Shown here piece by piece: positions 15,841 to 23,290 of a stretch of 40,626 bases of DNA (positions are counted from its first letter, which is position 1; each line of letters begins with the position of its first letter). The translations under genes and the position numbers were made by a program. The notes beneath the pieces were generated by a model. That model worked only from the letters and a program-made list of their open reading frames with translations, searched no databases and was not told where the DNA came from. This DNA comes from an uncultured Mycoplasmatota bacterium (GTDB lineage Bacteria; Bacillota_I; Bacilli_A; RF39; UBA660), in assembly GCA_948466395.1 (NCBI GenBank), contig CAOKAG010000009.1, positions 1 to 40,626 of the forward strand, read 5' to 3'.

Positions 15841-16249
15841 ATTCAGAATTTTTCAGATTTTTCGTATGTGTTTTTAAAATTTTACTTATGTTTTAATATT
15901 GTTGTACCCGAAAAATATCGAATATTTTTGGTCAAATAGTAACTATTATTCTAAACTTTTTATGAAATTTGTCAAGGTCATTTTGGAGATTTTCTACTAA
16001 TTAGGATAATTCAGAATTTTTCAGATTTTTCACTAATTTTAATTGAAGTTATTCTATGGGAAAATTTAACTGTGCCTGAAAAATATCAAAAGTTTTCAGT
16101 CGAATAATACTGTTATTTCGAATTATTTACCAGATTAGAGAAATTCAGAATTTTTCAGATTTTTCGACAATTTTATATTAGGTATTTATTAGGTATCATA
16201 TTTTTGTACCGGTGCAATAGTATCAAAAATTACTGCAGGTTTTTGATAC
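15841..16249 (+). repeat. three-module repeat region (iteron/res-like)
   Basis: A 23-bp direct repeat starting ATTCAGAATTTTTCAGA occurs identically at 15841-15863, 16009-16031 and 16143-16165. Each copy is followed, 62 or 63 bases from its start, by TGTACCCG (15904), TGTGCCTG (16071) or TGTACCGG (16205). In modules 1 and 2 the next ~49 bases are also alike. Each module holds its own inverted repeat: AAAAATAT/ATATTTTT at 15911-15929, CTGAAAA/TTTTCAG at 16076-16099, and GTATCAAAAA/TTTTTGATAC at 16220-16249. The region separates the zinc-finger gene from the RecA operon and could be an origin, res-like site or partition site. No gene is seen here. Confidence 0.85.
16220..16249 (+). promoter_or_regulatory. 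putative operator before the RecA operon
   Basis: GTATCAAAAA (16220-16229) and TTTTTGATAC (16240-16249) form a perfect 10-bp inverted repeat ending about 28 bases before the first ATG. It is the inverted repeat of module 3. A protein-binding role is inferred. Confidence 0.5.
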
Positions 16250-16277
16250 AAATTTAAAATGACAGGAGATGAATATT

Positions 16278-16763
16278 ATGTATGGTCTTGTAAATGATCA
16301 ATACAAAGTCGATGGTATAGACTTTAAAAAATTACCACTAAAGGTAGCATGTTATGCTAGAACAAGAAGTTATTATATTGAAGATGAGGGATTTGAAAAA
16401 ATAATTGCTTCTATGCAAGATTTTATTGAAAAGGAAACCTCATGGAAACTAGTTGATATCTATAGTGATTCCAGAGACGTGAGTGTATTTAACCAAAACG
16501 AATTTCAAGAATTGTTAGAAGAATCGGGTTATAAGTTTGATGTTATCGTTGTACCAGATTTTTTTCACATAACAGAAAGCAGAACACTAGCTGAATACAT
16601 TTTTTGGGAAACTGAACTTGCTGAAAATCATGTACCAATTTTCTCTATAGAAGATGGAATTATGATCAGTGGTCGTCCCAAATATACAAAAGAAAATTTA
16701 CTTGAGTGTGATTATAGAGTGGAAGTAGAGAAACAAGAGAATGAAGGAGGATCTTTATGTTAG
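16278..16763 (+). CDS. pseudo-serine-recombinase 1
   Basis: This 161-residue protein follows the serine recombinase N-terminal domain: LKVACYART (the YARxS strand), WKLVDIYSD, FQELLEESGYKFDVIVVPDFFHI, and VPIFSIEDG. The catalytic serine motif is altered to ARTRS, the SRL.R arginines are replaced by FFHITES, and there is no DNA-binding domain, so catalysis is unlikely. The second ATG (16278) is chosen because AGGAG is nine bases upstream. The next gene is a close paralogue (V-x-G-x-DFK-x-L start). It is the first gene of a seven-gene operon. Confidence 0.7.
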   Translation: MYGLVNDQYKVDGIDFKKLPLKVACYARTRSYYIEDEGFEKIIASMQDFIEKETSWKLVDIYSDSRDVSVFNQNEFQELLEESGYKFDVIVVPDFFHITESRTLAEYIFWETELAENHVPIFSIEDGIMISGRPKYTKENLLECDYRVEVEKQENEGGSLC

Positions 16764-17203
16764 AAGATAAATTTGTAGTCAATGGTAGTGACTTTAAAAA
16801 TTTACTGTTAAGAGCGGGATATTACGCTAGAACCTTAGGATTCGATCATGATGAAAGACTTGAGACAATAGTTCGTTGTATAAAGGATTTTGTTAGCAAA
16901 GAAACATCTTGGAATCTAGTTATTGGTTATGAGGATAACAATTGTTCTAGTAGATGTATGTGCGAGCAAGTAGAACTTAGAGAAATGTTAGAAGATGCTT
17001 ATGCACCTGATTCATTTGATATCATAGTTGTTACTAATTTTTCTCAAATTGCAAGAAATAAGGTAATTATTGATTACTTATTGGAAGATGGCACACTTAA
17101 AGTTCCGGTGTTTTGCATAGAGACAGGAACTCTAGTTACTAATGATCCTGACAATATAGCGGATAAACTTATTGAGAAGGAGTTGAATAATAGTGAAGAA
17201 TAA
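16757..17203 (+). CDS. pseudo-serine-recombinase 2
   Basis: This 148-residue paralogue of the preceding protein shares VNGSDFKNLLLRAGYYART, ETSWNLV, FDIIVVTNFSQIARN and VPVFCIETG. The SRL.R motif is partly kept as FSQIARN, but the nucleophile Ser is missing after YART. There is no C-terminal DNA-binding part. GAAGGAGG gives a strong RBS, and the ATG overlaps the end of gene 1 by seven bases. It is likely an inactive partner or DNA/protein-binding subunit, not a recombinase. Confidence 0.7.
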   Translation: MLEDKFVVNGSDFKNLLLRAGYYARTLGFDHDERLETIVRCIKDFVSKETSWNLVIGYEDNNCSSRCMCEQVELREMLEDAYAPDSFDIIVVTNFSQIARNKVIIDYLLEDGTLKVPVFCIETGTLVTNDPDNIADKLIEKELNNSEE

Positions 17204-18275
17204 CAAAAATATTAAAAGTAGTTTGAGAGAACTGGCTAGTTCTCTCCCTAATTACTTTGCTGATCCCGTTCAGACAGGTGTTTATCCAATTGATAAGTTA
17301 CTTAATGGTGGAATAGATCTTGGTACATTTGTGCAATTAATTGCTGAACCTGGGATTGGAAAGTCTACTATTGCACTTCAAGTTGCTAAGAATTTATGTA
17401 GTCAAGGATATAATGTTTTGTATGTTGATAGTGAGCATTCTGTTTCTAGAGAAACACTAACTTCTATTGGTCTTTTCAACTATAAGGACAAGTTTTTTCT
17501 AGTAAAAGAATCAGAGTTTGCTTCTGTGGAAAAGGTTTTAGATGATTTTATTCTTACTGAAGAGATAAATTTTGTTGTTATTGATTCGATGGCTTGTCTA
17601 ATAAACCCTTGTTTTACGAATATTGGCTCTAAGAAAGGATCTATCTCAGTTACTACCAATAATAGTAATTATATGAGTGGTCCAATGAATAAGTTTATGA
17701 GCAAATACAAATCTTTGGCTGCTAAATATAATATTGGGTTCATTGTAATAAATCAAAATCGTAATTCAGTGAACATGACAACAGGAACGATACTTAAAAT
17801 GTATGGTCCTAAAAATGTTGAGTATGATACGGATACAATTATTAGAATCAAACCTATTAAGGCAACTATTTTAAAAGATTTTAAAGAATTAACTAAGGAT
17901 GTTGTTGGAGGGAATGCTTTATCATTTGAGATTGTTAAGAGTAATAAAGCAGAACCTAATGCTGTCTGTCCTGGTTACCTAATGTATGGTAGAGGTATTT
18001 CTAATTTGTGGACTTATATTTACCAATTGAAAAAAAATGGGGTTATAGAACAAAAAAGCACTTTTTACACTCTAGATTATCATGGAGTTTCAATTAAAGG
18101 ACAAGGTATATTAAACTTTGCCAAAAGTTTAAAAGAAAATAATATATCTGAAGAAAATCTTAAAGAGCTAATAGACTCTATGGATGGAACAACTGATTGC
18201 ATAGAAGTTGATGTTAGCAGTGATGATTCAGATGATGATTTTGAGTTCGAATATGAGATTTCGAAGGTGGAATAA
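17193..18275 (+). CDS. RecA-like ATPase
   Basis: This 360-residue RecA-fold ATPase has Walker A AEPGIGKST (51-59), Walker B FVVIDS with Asp131, IGFIVINQNR (the L2/sensor strand), and GTILKMYG and a later VVGGNALSFEIVKSNKAEP, which matches the RecA GGNALKFYAS...R region. It begins with GTG and AAGGAG. It lacks the full RecA C-terminal domain and ends with an acidic DSDDDFEFEYE tail. It probably binds DNA or forms filaments; strand exchange is not certain. It is embedded among six pseudo-resolvases and overlaps both neighbours. Confidence 0.85.
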   Translation: MKNNKNIKSSLRELASSLPNYFADPVQTGVYPIDKLLNGGIDLGTFVQLIAEPGIGKSTIALQVAKNLCSQGYNVLYVDSEHSVSRETLTSIGLFNYKDKFFLVKESEFASVEKVLDDFILTEEINFVVIDSMACLINPCFTNIGSKKGSISVTTNNSNYMSGPMNKFMSKYKSLAAKYNIGFIVINQNRNSVNMTTGTILKMYGPKNVEYDTDTIIRIKPIKATILKDFKELTKDVVGGNALSFEIVKSNKAEPNAVCPGYLMYGRGISNLWTYIYQLKKNGVIEQKSTFYTLDYHGVSIKGQGILNFAKSLKENNISEENLKELIDSMDGTTDCIEVDVSSDDSDDDFEFEYEISKVE

Positions 18276-18724
18276 TGAAACGTTATGCATACTTTCGTTA
18301 TCCATACGATAGAAAATGGCATTATAACGATGAATATGAGTATCGTCGTACTGGATATGGGTTTTCATGTAATATGCCAGATAGAAGATGGTATAACAAG
18401 TTTTATGGGTTGCCATATATCACTAAGTTTTATTTTGATTATTCTTTGGAAAATAAAAGATTTTGTAAGTTGATCAATGAAATTATGGATTATGGTGATA
18501 TTTTATTCATTTCTGAAATTACTGAGTTAAGTTGTGGTAGAGAGTTTCTCATTGATTATTTAGTACAAATTAATTCTGCAGGTATTAACTTATTTGTTAT
18601 GAGAGATTGGGTTGATATTGATTCGACGATTGAAATGTTAAGTAACATGGAAGATGAGGAATTTGGGAACTTATCTATTTTAGAACCGAAGAAGTTATAT
18701 GTTATGGAGGAGGAAGAAAAATGA
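18275..18724 (+). CDS. pseudo-serine-recombinase 3
   Basis: This 149-residue protein starts at an ATG whose A is the last base of the RecA stop (TAATG), so it is coupled. MKRYAYFRYP stands at the YARVS strand. YGDILFISEITELSCGREFLID and AGINLFVMRDWVDID align with the active resolvase's GDTIYCSSIDRLTRS...KKIKFVLGDFEVDC. The catalytic Ser and the D-R-L-x-R motif are gone. It has no DNA-binding domain. It is rich in aromatic and basic residues near the start. Confidence 0.6.
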   Translation: MKRYAYFRYPYDRKWHYNDEYEYRRTGYGFSCNMPDRRWYNKFYGLPYITKFYFDYSLENKRFCKLINEIMDYGDILFISEITELSCGREFLIDYLVQINSAGINLFVMRDWVDIDSTIEMLSNMEDEEFGNLSILEPKKLYVMEEEEK

Positions 18725-19098
18725 AATATGAGTATTTTTTAACAACAATAATAGAACCAGAGTGTTCTAAGTTTAGGCCAATATTTACTTTGGATGATTT
18801 AAAGAAAAAGTCGGAGGCTAACATTATCTATTTTGATGATGTTGACAATAGATTTCAATTGAGAGTGTTATTAGGGAAGATAGAACCATGTTCTAGTCTG
18901 TATGTTTTATCATTACATGATTTAGGATGTACACCAAGAGAAATTATACAAATACTAAAAAGAGTATTTGAGTATCATATCAGTTTATTCATTTTGGGTG
19001 ACCAAGTGGATATTTACGCGACTATAGATGAATTGGAAGAAAAATATTCAGATAATCTTGATCAGCATATAGATGATGAAGATTATCTAATGATGTGA
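18721..19098 (+). CDS. pseudo-serine-recombinase 4
   Basis: This 125-residue protein overlaps the previous gene by ATGA. It has MKYEYFLTT at the first strand, SSLYVLSLHDLGCTPREI in the position of the SRL.R strand and helix, and HISLFILGDQVDIYATID after it. It is the same fold pattern as the neighbours and has lost all catalytic residues. It is acidic at the C-terminus. It is likely to have arisen by duplication within the operon, followed by fast divergence. Confidence 0.58.
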   Translation: MKYEYFLTTIIEPECSKFRPIFTLDDLKKKSEANIIYFDDVDNRFQLRVLLGKIEPCSSLYVLSLHDLGCTPREIIQILKRVFEYHISLFILGDQVDIYATIDELEEKYSDNLDQHIDDEDYLMM

Positions 19099-19106
19099 GG
19101 TGTATT

Positions 19107-19505
19107 ATGATATACGGTTACTTTACTAGGATTTTACCAAGACATTTAGAGGAATACGAGTTTCTACCACCTCTAGAAGATTACTTTGAGGTAATACATA
19201 GCATTACACCATTGGATAAAGTGGTTTATGACACCAATTCTAATAGGTTTCATCTAAAACAACTTGTTAATACTATATGCTGTGAAAATAAACCTTGTAA
19301 GATTCAGATGTTGAGTTTGTTTAACATAGGAAGACATGCCAAAGATATAACGTTGTTTCTTCTAAATTTACCAAAAAATGTCGAACTTTACCTTTTTGAT
19401 GATAAGGTTGATATTTATAGAACGATTGAGCATATTTGCACAAAGTATTGGTCTATCCATGATCTCATTACTTGTGATGATTATATAAAGGTAAAGACAT
19501 CCTAA
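19107..19505 (+). CDS. pseudo-serine-recombinase 5
   Basis: This 132-residue protein starts at an ATG with GAGGTG upstream; a GTG at 19095 is less likely because the paralogues start directly at the M-K-Y-G-Y-F-like strand. It has MIYGYFTR, then CKIQMLSLFNIGRHAKDI, then VELYLFDDKVDIYRTIEHI, matching gene 4 (VDIYATIDEL). No catalytic serine or arginine pair remains. Confidence 0.58.
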   Translation: MIYGYFTRILPRHLEEYEFLPPLEDYFEVIHSITPLDKVVYDTNSNRFHLKQLVNTICCENKPCKIQMLSLFNIGRHAKDITLFLLNLPKNVELYLFDDKVDIYRTIEHICTKYWSIHDLITCDDYIKVKTS

Positions 19506-19506
19506 T

Positions 19507-19890
19507 ATGAAGTATGGTTATTTTAACTCTGGTGGGGCTGTATGGAACGGATGGTTAGGAGTATCATATAATTTCTTGAAGAACGTTGGAGCTGATGTTA
19601 TCTATTATGATCATGGTAAAAACAAAAGTCTGTTTTGGAATAGTATGTTGAAGAAGTTAAAAGCAAATGATGTCTTGTATATACAACACCTATATGATTT
19701 GGATCCAAAGAAAAGAGATCGTGTTATAATTGACCGACTGAAGAAATTAAAGGAACTAAAGGTTATAGTTTTCATAAGTGATTACAGTGGTATTTTTCAA
19801 GAGATTGATATAGAAAAAGACAGTTTTCTTGAAATCAAGAAGAAACTTATTTATACTCCAAGGTTTAAGACTATTTGGTATAGTTGCTAA
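19507..19890 (+). CDS. pseudo-serine-recombinase 6
   Basis: This 127-residue protein starts one base after the previous stop. MKYGYFNSGG is the first strand; NDVLYIQHLYDLDPKKRDRV and LKVIVFISDYSGIFQEID match the middle part of the family. It is diverged and inactive by sequence. It is the last gene of the operon, followed by a structured noncoding region. Confidence 0.55.
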   Translation: MKYGYFNSGGAVWNGWLGVSYNFLKNVGADVIYYDHGKNKSLFWNSMLKKLKANDVLYIQHLYDLDPKKRDRVIIDRLKKLKELKVIVFISDYSGIFQEIDIEKDSFLEIKKKLIYTPRFKTIWYSC

Positions 19891-19891
19891 A

Positions 19892-20041
19892 GTGCTAGGC
19901 CATTTATATGGTCGGACCAGACAAGCAGTCCTTAGTAGCCATAAGTCTTGTAATAATAACAATAGTAATAGTAGTAACAATAAGAAGAATAATACTAAGA
20001 CTATTATTAAAAAGAGAAAAGACGGAGACAGATACATTTAG
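19892..20041 (+). other. Asn-codon-rich low-complexity stretch, possible small ORF
   Basis: A GTG-started frame of 49 residues covers a run of AAT/AAC/AGT codons (19953-20003) and ends KKRKDGDRYI. There is no ribosome binding site. The first part also holds two short hairpins (CCAT/ATGG and GGAC/GTCC). It may be a small coding gene, a decayed end of gene 6, or a structured RNA. I cannot decide. Confidence 0.25.
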
Positions 20042-20076
20042 TCTTTTCTAATAACTAATTTATTAGATTAGTCGTT

Positions 20077-20179
20077 GATGGATTTTCTAAAAACTTTGGA
20101 TTCTTTGCTGGTGGTACTGTAGACTGTGTGTTCTATGGATGCTAGTGGTGCTGTAGTTCAAAGTTTTTAGGAGACCATC
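20077..20179 (+). other. long-stem inverted repeat with internal direct repeats
   Basis: GATGG (20077-20081) and CTAAAAACTTTG (20087-20098) pair with CAAAGTTTTTAG (20159-20170) and CCATC (20175-20179). The 60-base loop holds two near-identical 16-mers, GCTGGTGGTACTGTAG (20107-20122) and GCTAGTGGTGCTGTAG (20141-20156). A smaller dyad TCTAATA/TATTAGA lies just before. This looks like a structured RNA or a recombination/transfer site. It is the main content of the 450-base gap before the small ORF and recombinase. Confidence 0.55.
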
Positions 20180-20337
20180 TAATGATTAGTGAATTCTATC
20201 AGATTTTTATGTTGGTGTGTACAGTTAATTGTGTTCACATATGATCCAGAAATATTAGCTAAAAGGTAGTAATTATTATTGATTGGATTCATTATAGGCT
20301 TGAGTAATGAATAAGATGTAAGGAAAGAGGTTTAAAA

Positions 20338-20430
20338 ATGAGTTCAGAAAATGTTGATAAATTAAAAGAAATAATACTTTCATACTTAATAGAGGAATTA
20401 AATAATATGAAAGGAGACAAATCTACTTAA
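20338..20430 (+). CDS. 30-residue peptide before the recombinase
   Basis: A short frame (MSSENVDKLKEIILSYLIEE...) has a good RBS (AGGAAAGAGG) and ends just before or within a terminator hairpin. It is predicted to form one amphipathic helix. Short ORFs in this place occur in some integrative elements and could regulate the recombinase or act as a directionality factor. This is inference from position. Confidence 0.5.
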   Translation: MSSENVDKLKEIILSYLIEELNNMKGDKST

Positions 20431-20449
20431 ATAGGTTTGTTAATTTTTT
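20417..20449 (+). terminator. terminator or attenuator before the recombinase
   Basis: ACAAATCT (20417-20424) pairs with AGGTTTGT (20433-20440) (one G-T pair), followed by TAATTTTTT. It overlaps the end of the 30-residue ORF and lies about 60 bases before the recombinase start. It could control read-through into it. Confidence 0.7.
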
Positions 20450-20506
20450 AATAAATGGTATTATTTAATAGTCTATATAGCGATATGTAATTGAGAAGGA
20501 GGAATA

Positions 20507-22198
20507 GTGTATAGCAATTACATGTTGGATATCCAATTTTATATTGGAATTTATATAAGACTATCTCAAGAAGACAAAGATAAAGATAAGAAGTATGAAA
20601 ACGAAAGTGAAAGTGTTATTAATCAAAGGGCCATAATCAACGAGTATATAGATAGAAATTATTTGAGTAAATTCACTAATTATGTAGTTGTTGATACATA
20701 TGTTGATGATGGATATTCAGGAACTGATTTTGATAGACCAGATTTCCAGCGATTGCTTGGCGATATTAAAAAGAAAAGAATCAATATGATAATCGTAAAA
20801 GATTTATCTAGATTAGGTAGAGACCATGTAATGACTGGATATTATATGGAAAATTTCTTTCCAGAAAATCAAATAAGATTTGTATCCATATTAGATGGAT
20901 ATGATAGTTTTATGAATCAAGCTAGTAATGATTCATCTACATTTATTGTAGCTTGTAATGATTATTATAGTAAGCAGAATTCTATTAAGATTAGAAATGT
21001 TTTAAATAACAAGAGAAGTAATGGCAAATTTATAGGTAGTGCACCTAGCTTTGGGTATATGAGAGATCCTGAAGACAAAGGACATCTTATTCCAAATCCA
21101 GAAACAGCCCCAATTGTTAAAGAAATATTTAAAATGGCTGAACGAGGAATTGGAGTGTCAGAAATTACAACAACTCTTAATGAAAAAGGATATGTGACAC
21201 CTAGTGGTTATAAACAAACTAAATATTCAACAAGACTTGTTTTTAGAGATGATTGGAATATTTCTTCTGTTAAGAAAATTCTTTCTAATAGAATATATAC
21301 TGGTGATATGGTTCAACATACTCAAGCTAAAGTAAGTTATAAATCAAAAAAGAAAATTACTTTAGATCAAAGTTTATGGGTTATTGTGGAAGATACACAT
21401 GAACCTCTTGTTTCTAAAGAAACCTTCGAATTAATCCAGAATAGAAAGCAAAATAATAATAGAATTTGTAAGACAACTACTGAACGACCTATTCGTTTAT
21501 TTGAAGGGTTACTATACTGTAAAGAATGTGGGAATAGGTTAACTGTTACTTATAGAAAAAACCATGATTATTGGACTGTTAATTGTAATAGATATTCCCG
21601 AGATCCAATAAGAGGAAGGTGCTCTTCTCATTTCTTTCCATATGATTATTTGGAGGAACAACTGAAGAAGCATGTTAATACCATTTTATCTAAATATTTA
21701 AAACAATTTGATGTTAATGATTTAAATAAAGAAATTATAAATAGAGAAAAAGCTATAAATAATGATGGAAATAACAAAATCAAATCTTTGGAGAGTAGGA
21801 AAGTTAAAATCGTTGATAAGATGAATCATTTATATGATGATAGGCTGAATGGGAACATTTCCATTGAGTCATATAAAGAAATGGTTAAACCTTATGAATC
21901 TGAATTAAGTAAAATTAATCAGGAGATTGAAGGCGTTAAGGCCAATGTTCAGGAAGAAAAGAAGAACTTAAGTATGATTCCAGATTATACACAACAGATA
22001 AAACAACTTTTAGATTTGAATAAACCAAAGAGAGAGCTTTTATTATCTTTGATAGATAGAATAGAGATAGATGAAAATAGATTGATTACAATCAAATTTA
22101 AGTATGGAATTATTCCTAATTCAGAGTTTTATTATGAAGAAACAACTGGTCCAAGGAATCCATATGGTAAGAAAGGTAAATCTAGTGTTAAAAAATAG
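20507..22198 (+). CDS. large serine recombinase (integrase)
   Basis: This 563-residue recombinase of the TnpX/TndX-like class has catalytic Ser20 in YIRLSQED, NQRAIINEY, DGYSGTDFDRPDF, and DLSRLGRD (99-106). Next come a Recombinase domain (about 190-300), a zinc ribbon (CKECG at 338-342, then Cys near 360 and 375), a coiled coil (about 395-490), and a C-terminal domain. It starts at GTG with AAGGAGG four bases before; an ATG at 20522 is a less likely alternative. It integrates and excises the element at the AGGTG core. Its full length and intact motifs suggest it is active. Confidence 0.95.
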   Translation: MYSNYMLDIQFYIGIYIRLSQEDKDKDKKYENESESVINQRAIINEYIDRNYLSKFTNYVVVDTYVDDGYSGTDFDRPDFQRLLGDIKKKRINMIIVKDLSRLGRDHVMTGYYMENFFPENQIRFVSILDGYDSFMNQASNDSSTFIVACNDYYSKQNSIKIRNVLNNKRSNGKFIGSAPSFGYMRDPEDKGHLIPNPETAPIVKEIFKMAERGIGVSEITTTLNEKGYVTPSGYKQTKYSTRLVFRDDWNISSVKKILSNRIYTGDMVQHTQAKVSYKSKKKITLDQSLWVIVEDTHEPLVSKETFELIQNRKQNNNRICKTTTERPIRLFEGLLYCKECGNRLTVTYRKNHDYWTVNCNRYSRDPIRGRCSSHFFPYDYLEEQLKKHVNTILSKYLKQFDVNDLNKEIINREKAINNDGNNKIKSLESRKVKIVDKMNHLYDDRLNGNISIESYKEMVKPYESELSKINQEIEGVKANVQEEKKNLSMIPDYTQQIKQLLDLNKPKRELLLSLIDRIEIDENRLITIKFKYGIIPNSEFYYEETTGPRNPYGKKGKSSVKK

Positions 22199-22246
22199 TA
22201 ATTACTCTTGTACCGCAGATTTGGAATATGTGAAACGACAGTAAAC

Positions 22247-22291
22247 TGCATTCCTGTTCAACTAATTATGATTGTGTAGAGCAGGAGTGCA
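22247..22291 (+). terminator. inverted repeat after the recombinase, probable terminator
   Basis: TGCATTCCTGTTC (22247-22259) pairs with GAGCAGGAGTGCA (22279-22291) with two G-T pairs; A- and T-rich sequence with TTTTTT follows. It may terminate the recombinase transcript. It also lies near attR, so a recombinase-related role is possible. Confidence 0.5.
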
Positions 22292-22314
22292 ATTAATATT
22301 ATTTTTTCATCACA

Positions 22315-22350
22315 ACAAGGATACTTCCGCAGGTGGCGATGGAGCTGAGG
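22315..22350 (+). other. attR, right attachment junction
   Basis: The core AGGTG is at 22331-22335. The left arm CAAGGATACTTCCGC (22316-22330) is the inverted copy of the arm at attL. The right side continues in amidase sequence (GCGATGGAGCTGAGG). Confidence 0.88.
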
Positions 22351-23261
22351 TTATTTATTCGTTACGTAATAGTGATCGACTATCAAGTATTATTAGCGAT
22401 AATATGAGTGCAGCTGGACAAAATGTACGAAAGTATTATCAAAGAAGATTACCAAGTAATCCAGATTTAGATTACTATTATATTCTTCGTGAAACTCCTA
22501 GTAATGAATCTATCATAGTGGAATATGGGTTTGCGGATAGTACAGGTGATGATGTTAATCAACTTAAAAATAATTGGCAAGATTTAACTGAAGCAGTGGT
22601 TAAATCGCTGGCTGAATATATGGGAGTGCCTTATAAACCGATTGTTAGCGCAGATTCTTATATTGTAAAATCAGGAGATACCTTATGGAGTATTGCTCGA
22701 AATAATGGTTTAACAGTGGATGAACTTAAACGCATCAATAATTTATCTAATAATGCTTTAAGTATCGGTCAAGTCTTGAAATTGAAATCTACTAGTGGTG
22801 GAGGCGAAACGTATACTGTTAAGTCAGGTGACACCCTTTATAATATTGCTAATCGATTTGGATTAAGCGTATCAGAATTAAAAAGTATGAATGATTTATC
22901 AACGAATAATTTAAGTATTGGTCAAGTTTTGAAAGTGAAAAAAAACACTTCTGCGCCAGAAGAAAATAATAAAGAATATTATATCGTAAAATCAGGAGAT
23001 AACTTATATAAAATTGCTAATATGTTTGATACCGATGTAAGTGAACTTAAAAGACTAAATAATTTAACCAATAATCTTTTAAGCATAGGTCAGAAGTTAA
23101 TTGTTCCATCAAGTAAAAATTATCAAGTATATACAGTAAAATCAGGAGATACACTTTATAGTATTGCTCGAGATTTTAATACTACTGTAAGTGGTATTCA
23201 AAATTTAAATAATTTAACTACTAGTAATTTATCAATTGGTCAAAAATTATTAATTCCATAA
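22336..23261 (+). pseudogene. N-acetylmuramoyl-L-alanine amidase, 3' fragment with four LysM domains
   Basis: The C-terminal half of the split amidase starts with the end of the zinc-binding domain (GDGAEVIYSLRNSD...), followed by the catalytic Glu region IVEYGFADS. Four LysM repeats of about 45 residues come next, each starting near VKSGD and ending SIGQ.L, which bind peptidoglycan. The coding part is intact to the stop and in frame with 64-316 when the element is removed. In the integrated state it has no start codon or RBS of its own that I can see. It would become part of a ~390-residue enzyme after excision. Confidence 0.88.
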
Positions 23262-23266
23262 AAATA

Positions 23267-23290
23267 AAATTGTATATTTTATACAATTTC
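23267..23290 (+). terminator. hairpin after the amidase
   Basis: AAATTGTATA (23267-23276) pairs perfectly with TATACAATTT (23280-23289). It has only a short T-tract. It is the likely end of the amidase transcript. Confidence 0.6.

Larger units (their letters stand above)
312..22335 (+). mobile_element. 22-kb integrative element with large serine recombinase
   Basis: The element interrupts the amidase gene. Both junctions carry AGGTG (312-316 and 22331-22335). Removing 317-22335 (22,019 bp) restores the amidase frame exactly. Cargo includes an ImmR/ImmA-type switch, restriction-modification, PolC-derived proteins, a HEPN-like set, a resolvase, a RecA-like ATPase with pseudo-resolvases, and the large serine recombinase at the right end. 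No relaxase, coupling ATPase or VirB4-like gene is present, so it is not self-conjugative. It could be mobilised in trans or be a defence-type island. Confidence 0.92.

Noticed and set aside
15841-16165. CRISPR array from the three identical 23-mers
   Set aside because: Only three copies, unequal spacings of 168 and 134 bp, the intervals are themselves partly similar, and no cas gene is nearby.
317-22335. Integrative and conjugative element
   Set aside because: No relaxase, coupling protein, VirB4-like ATPase or other transfer gene could be seen in any frame.
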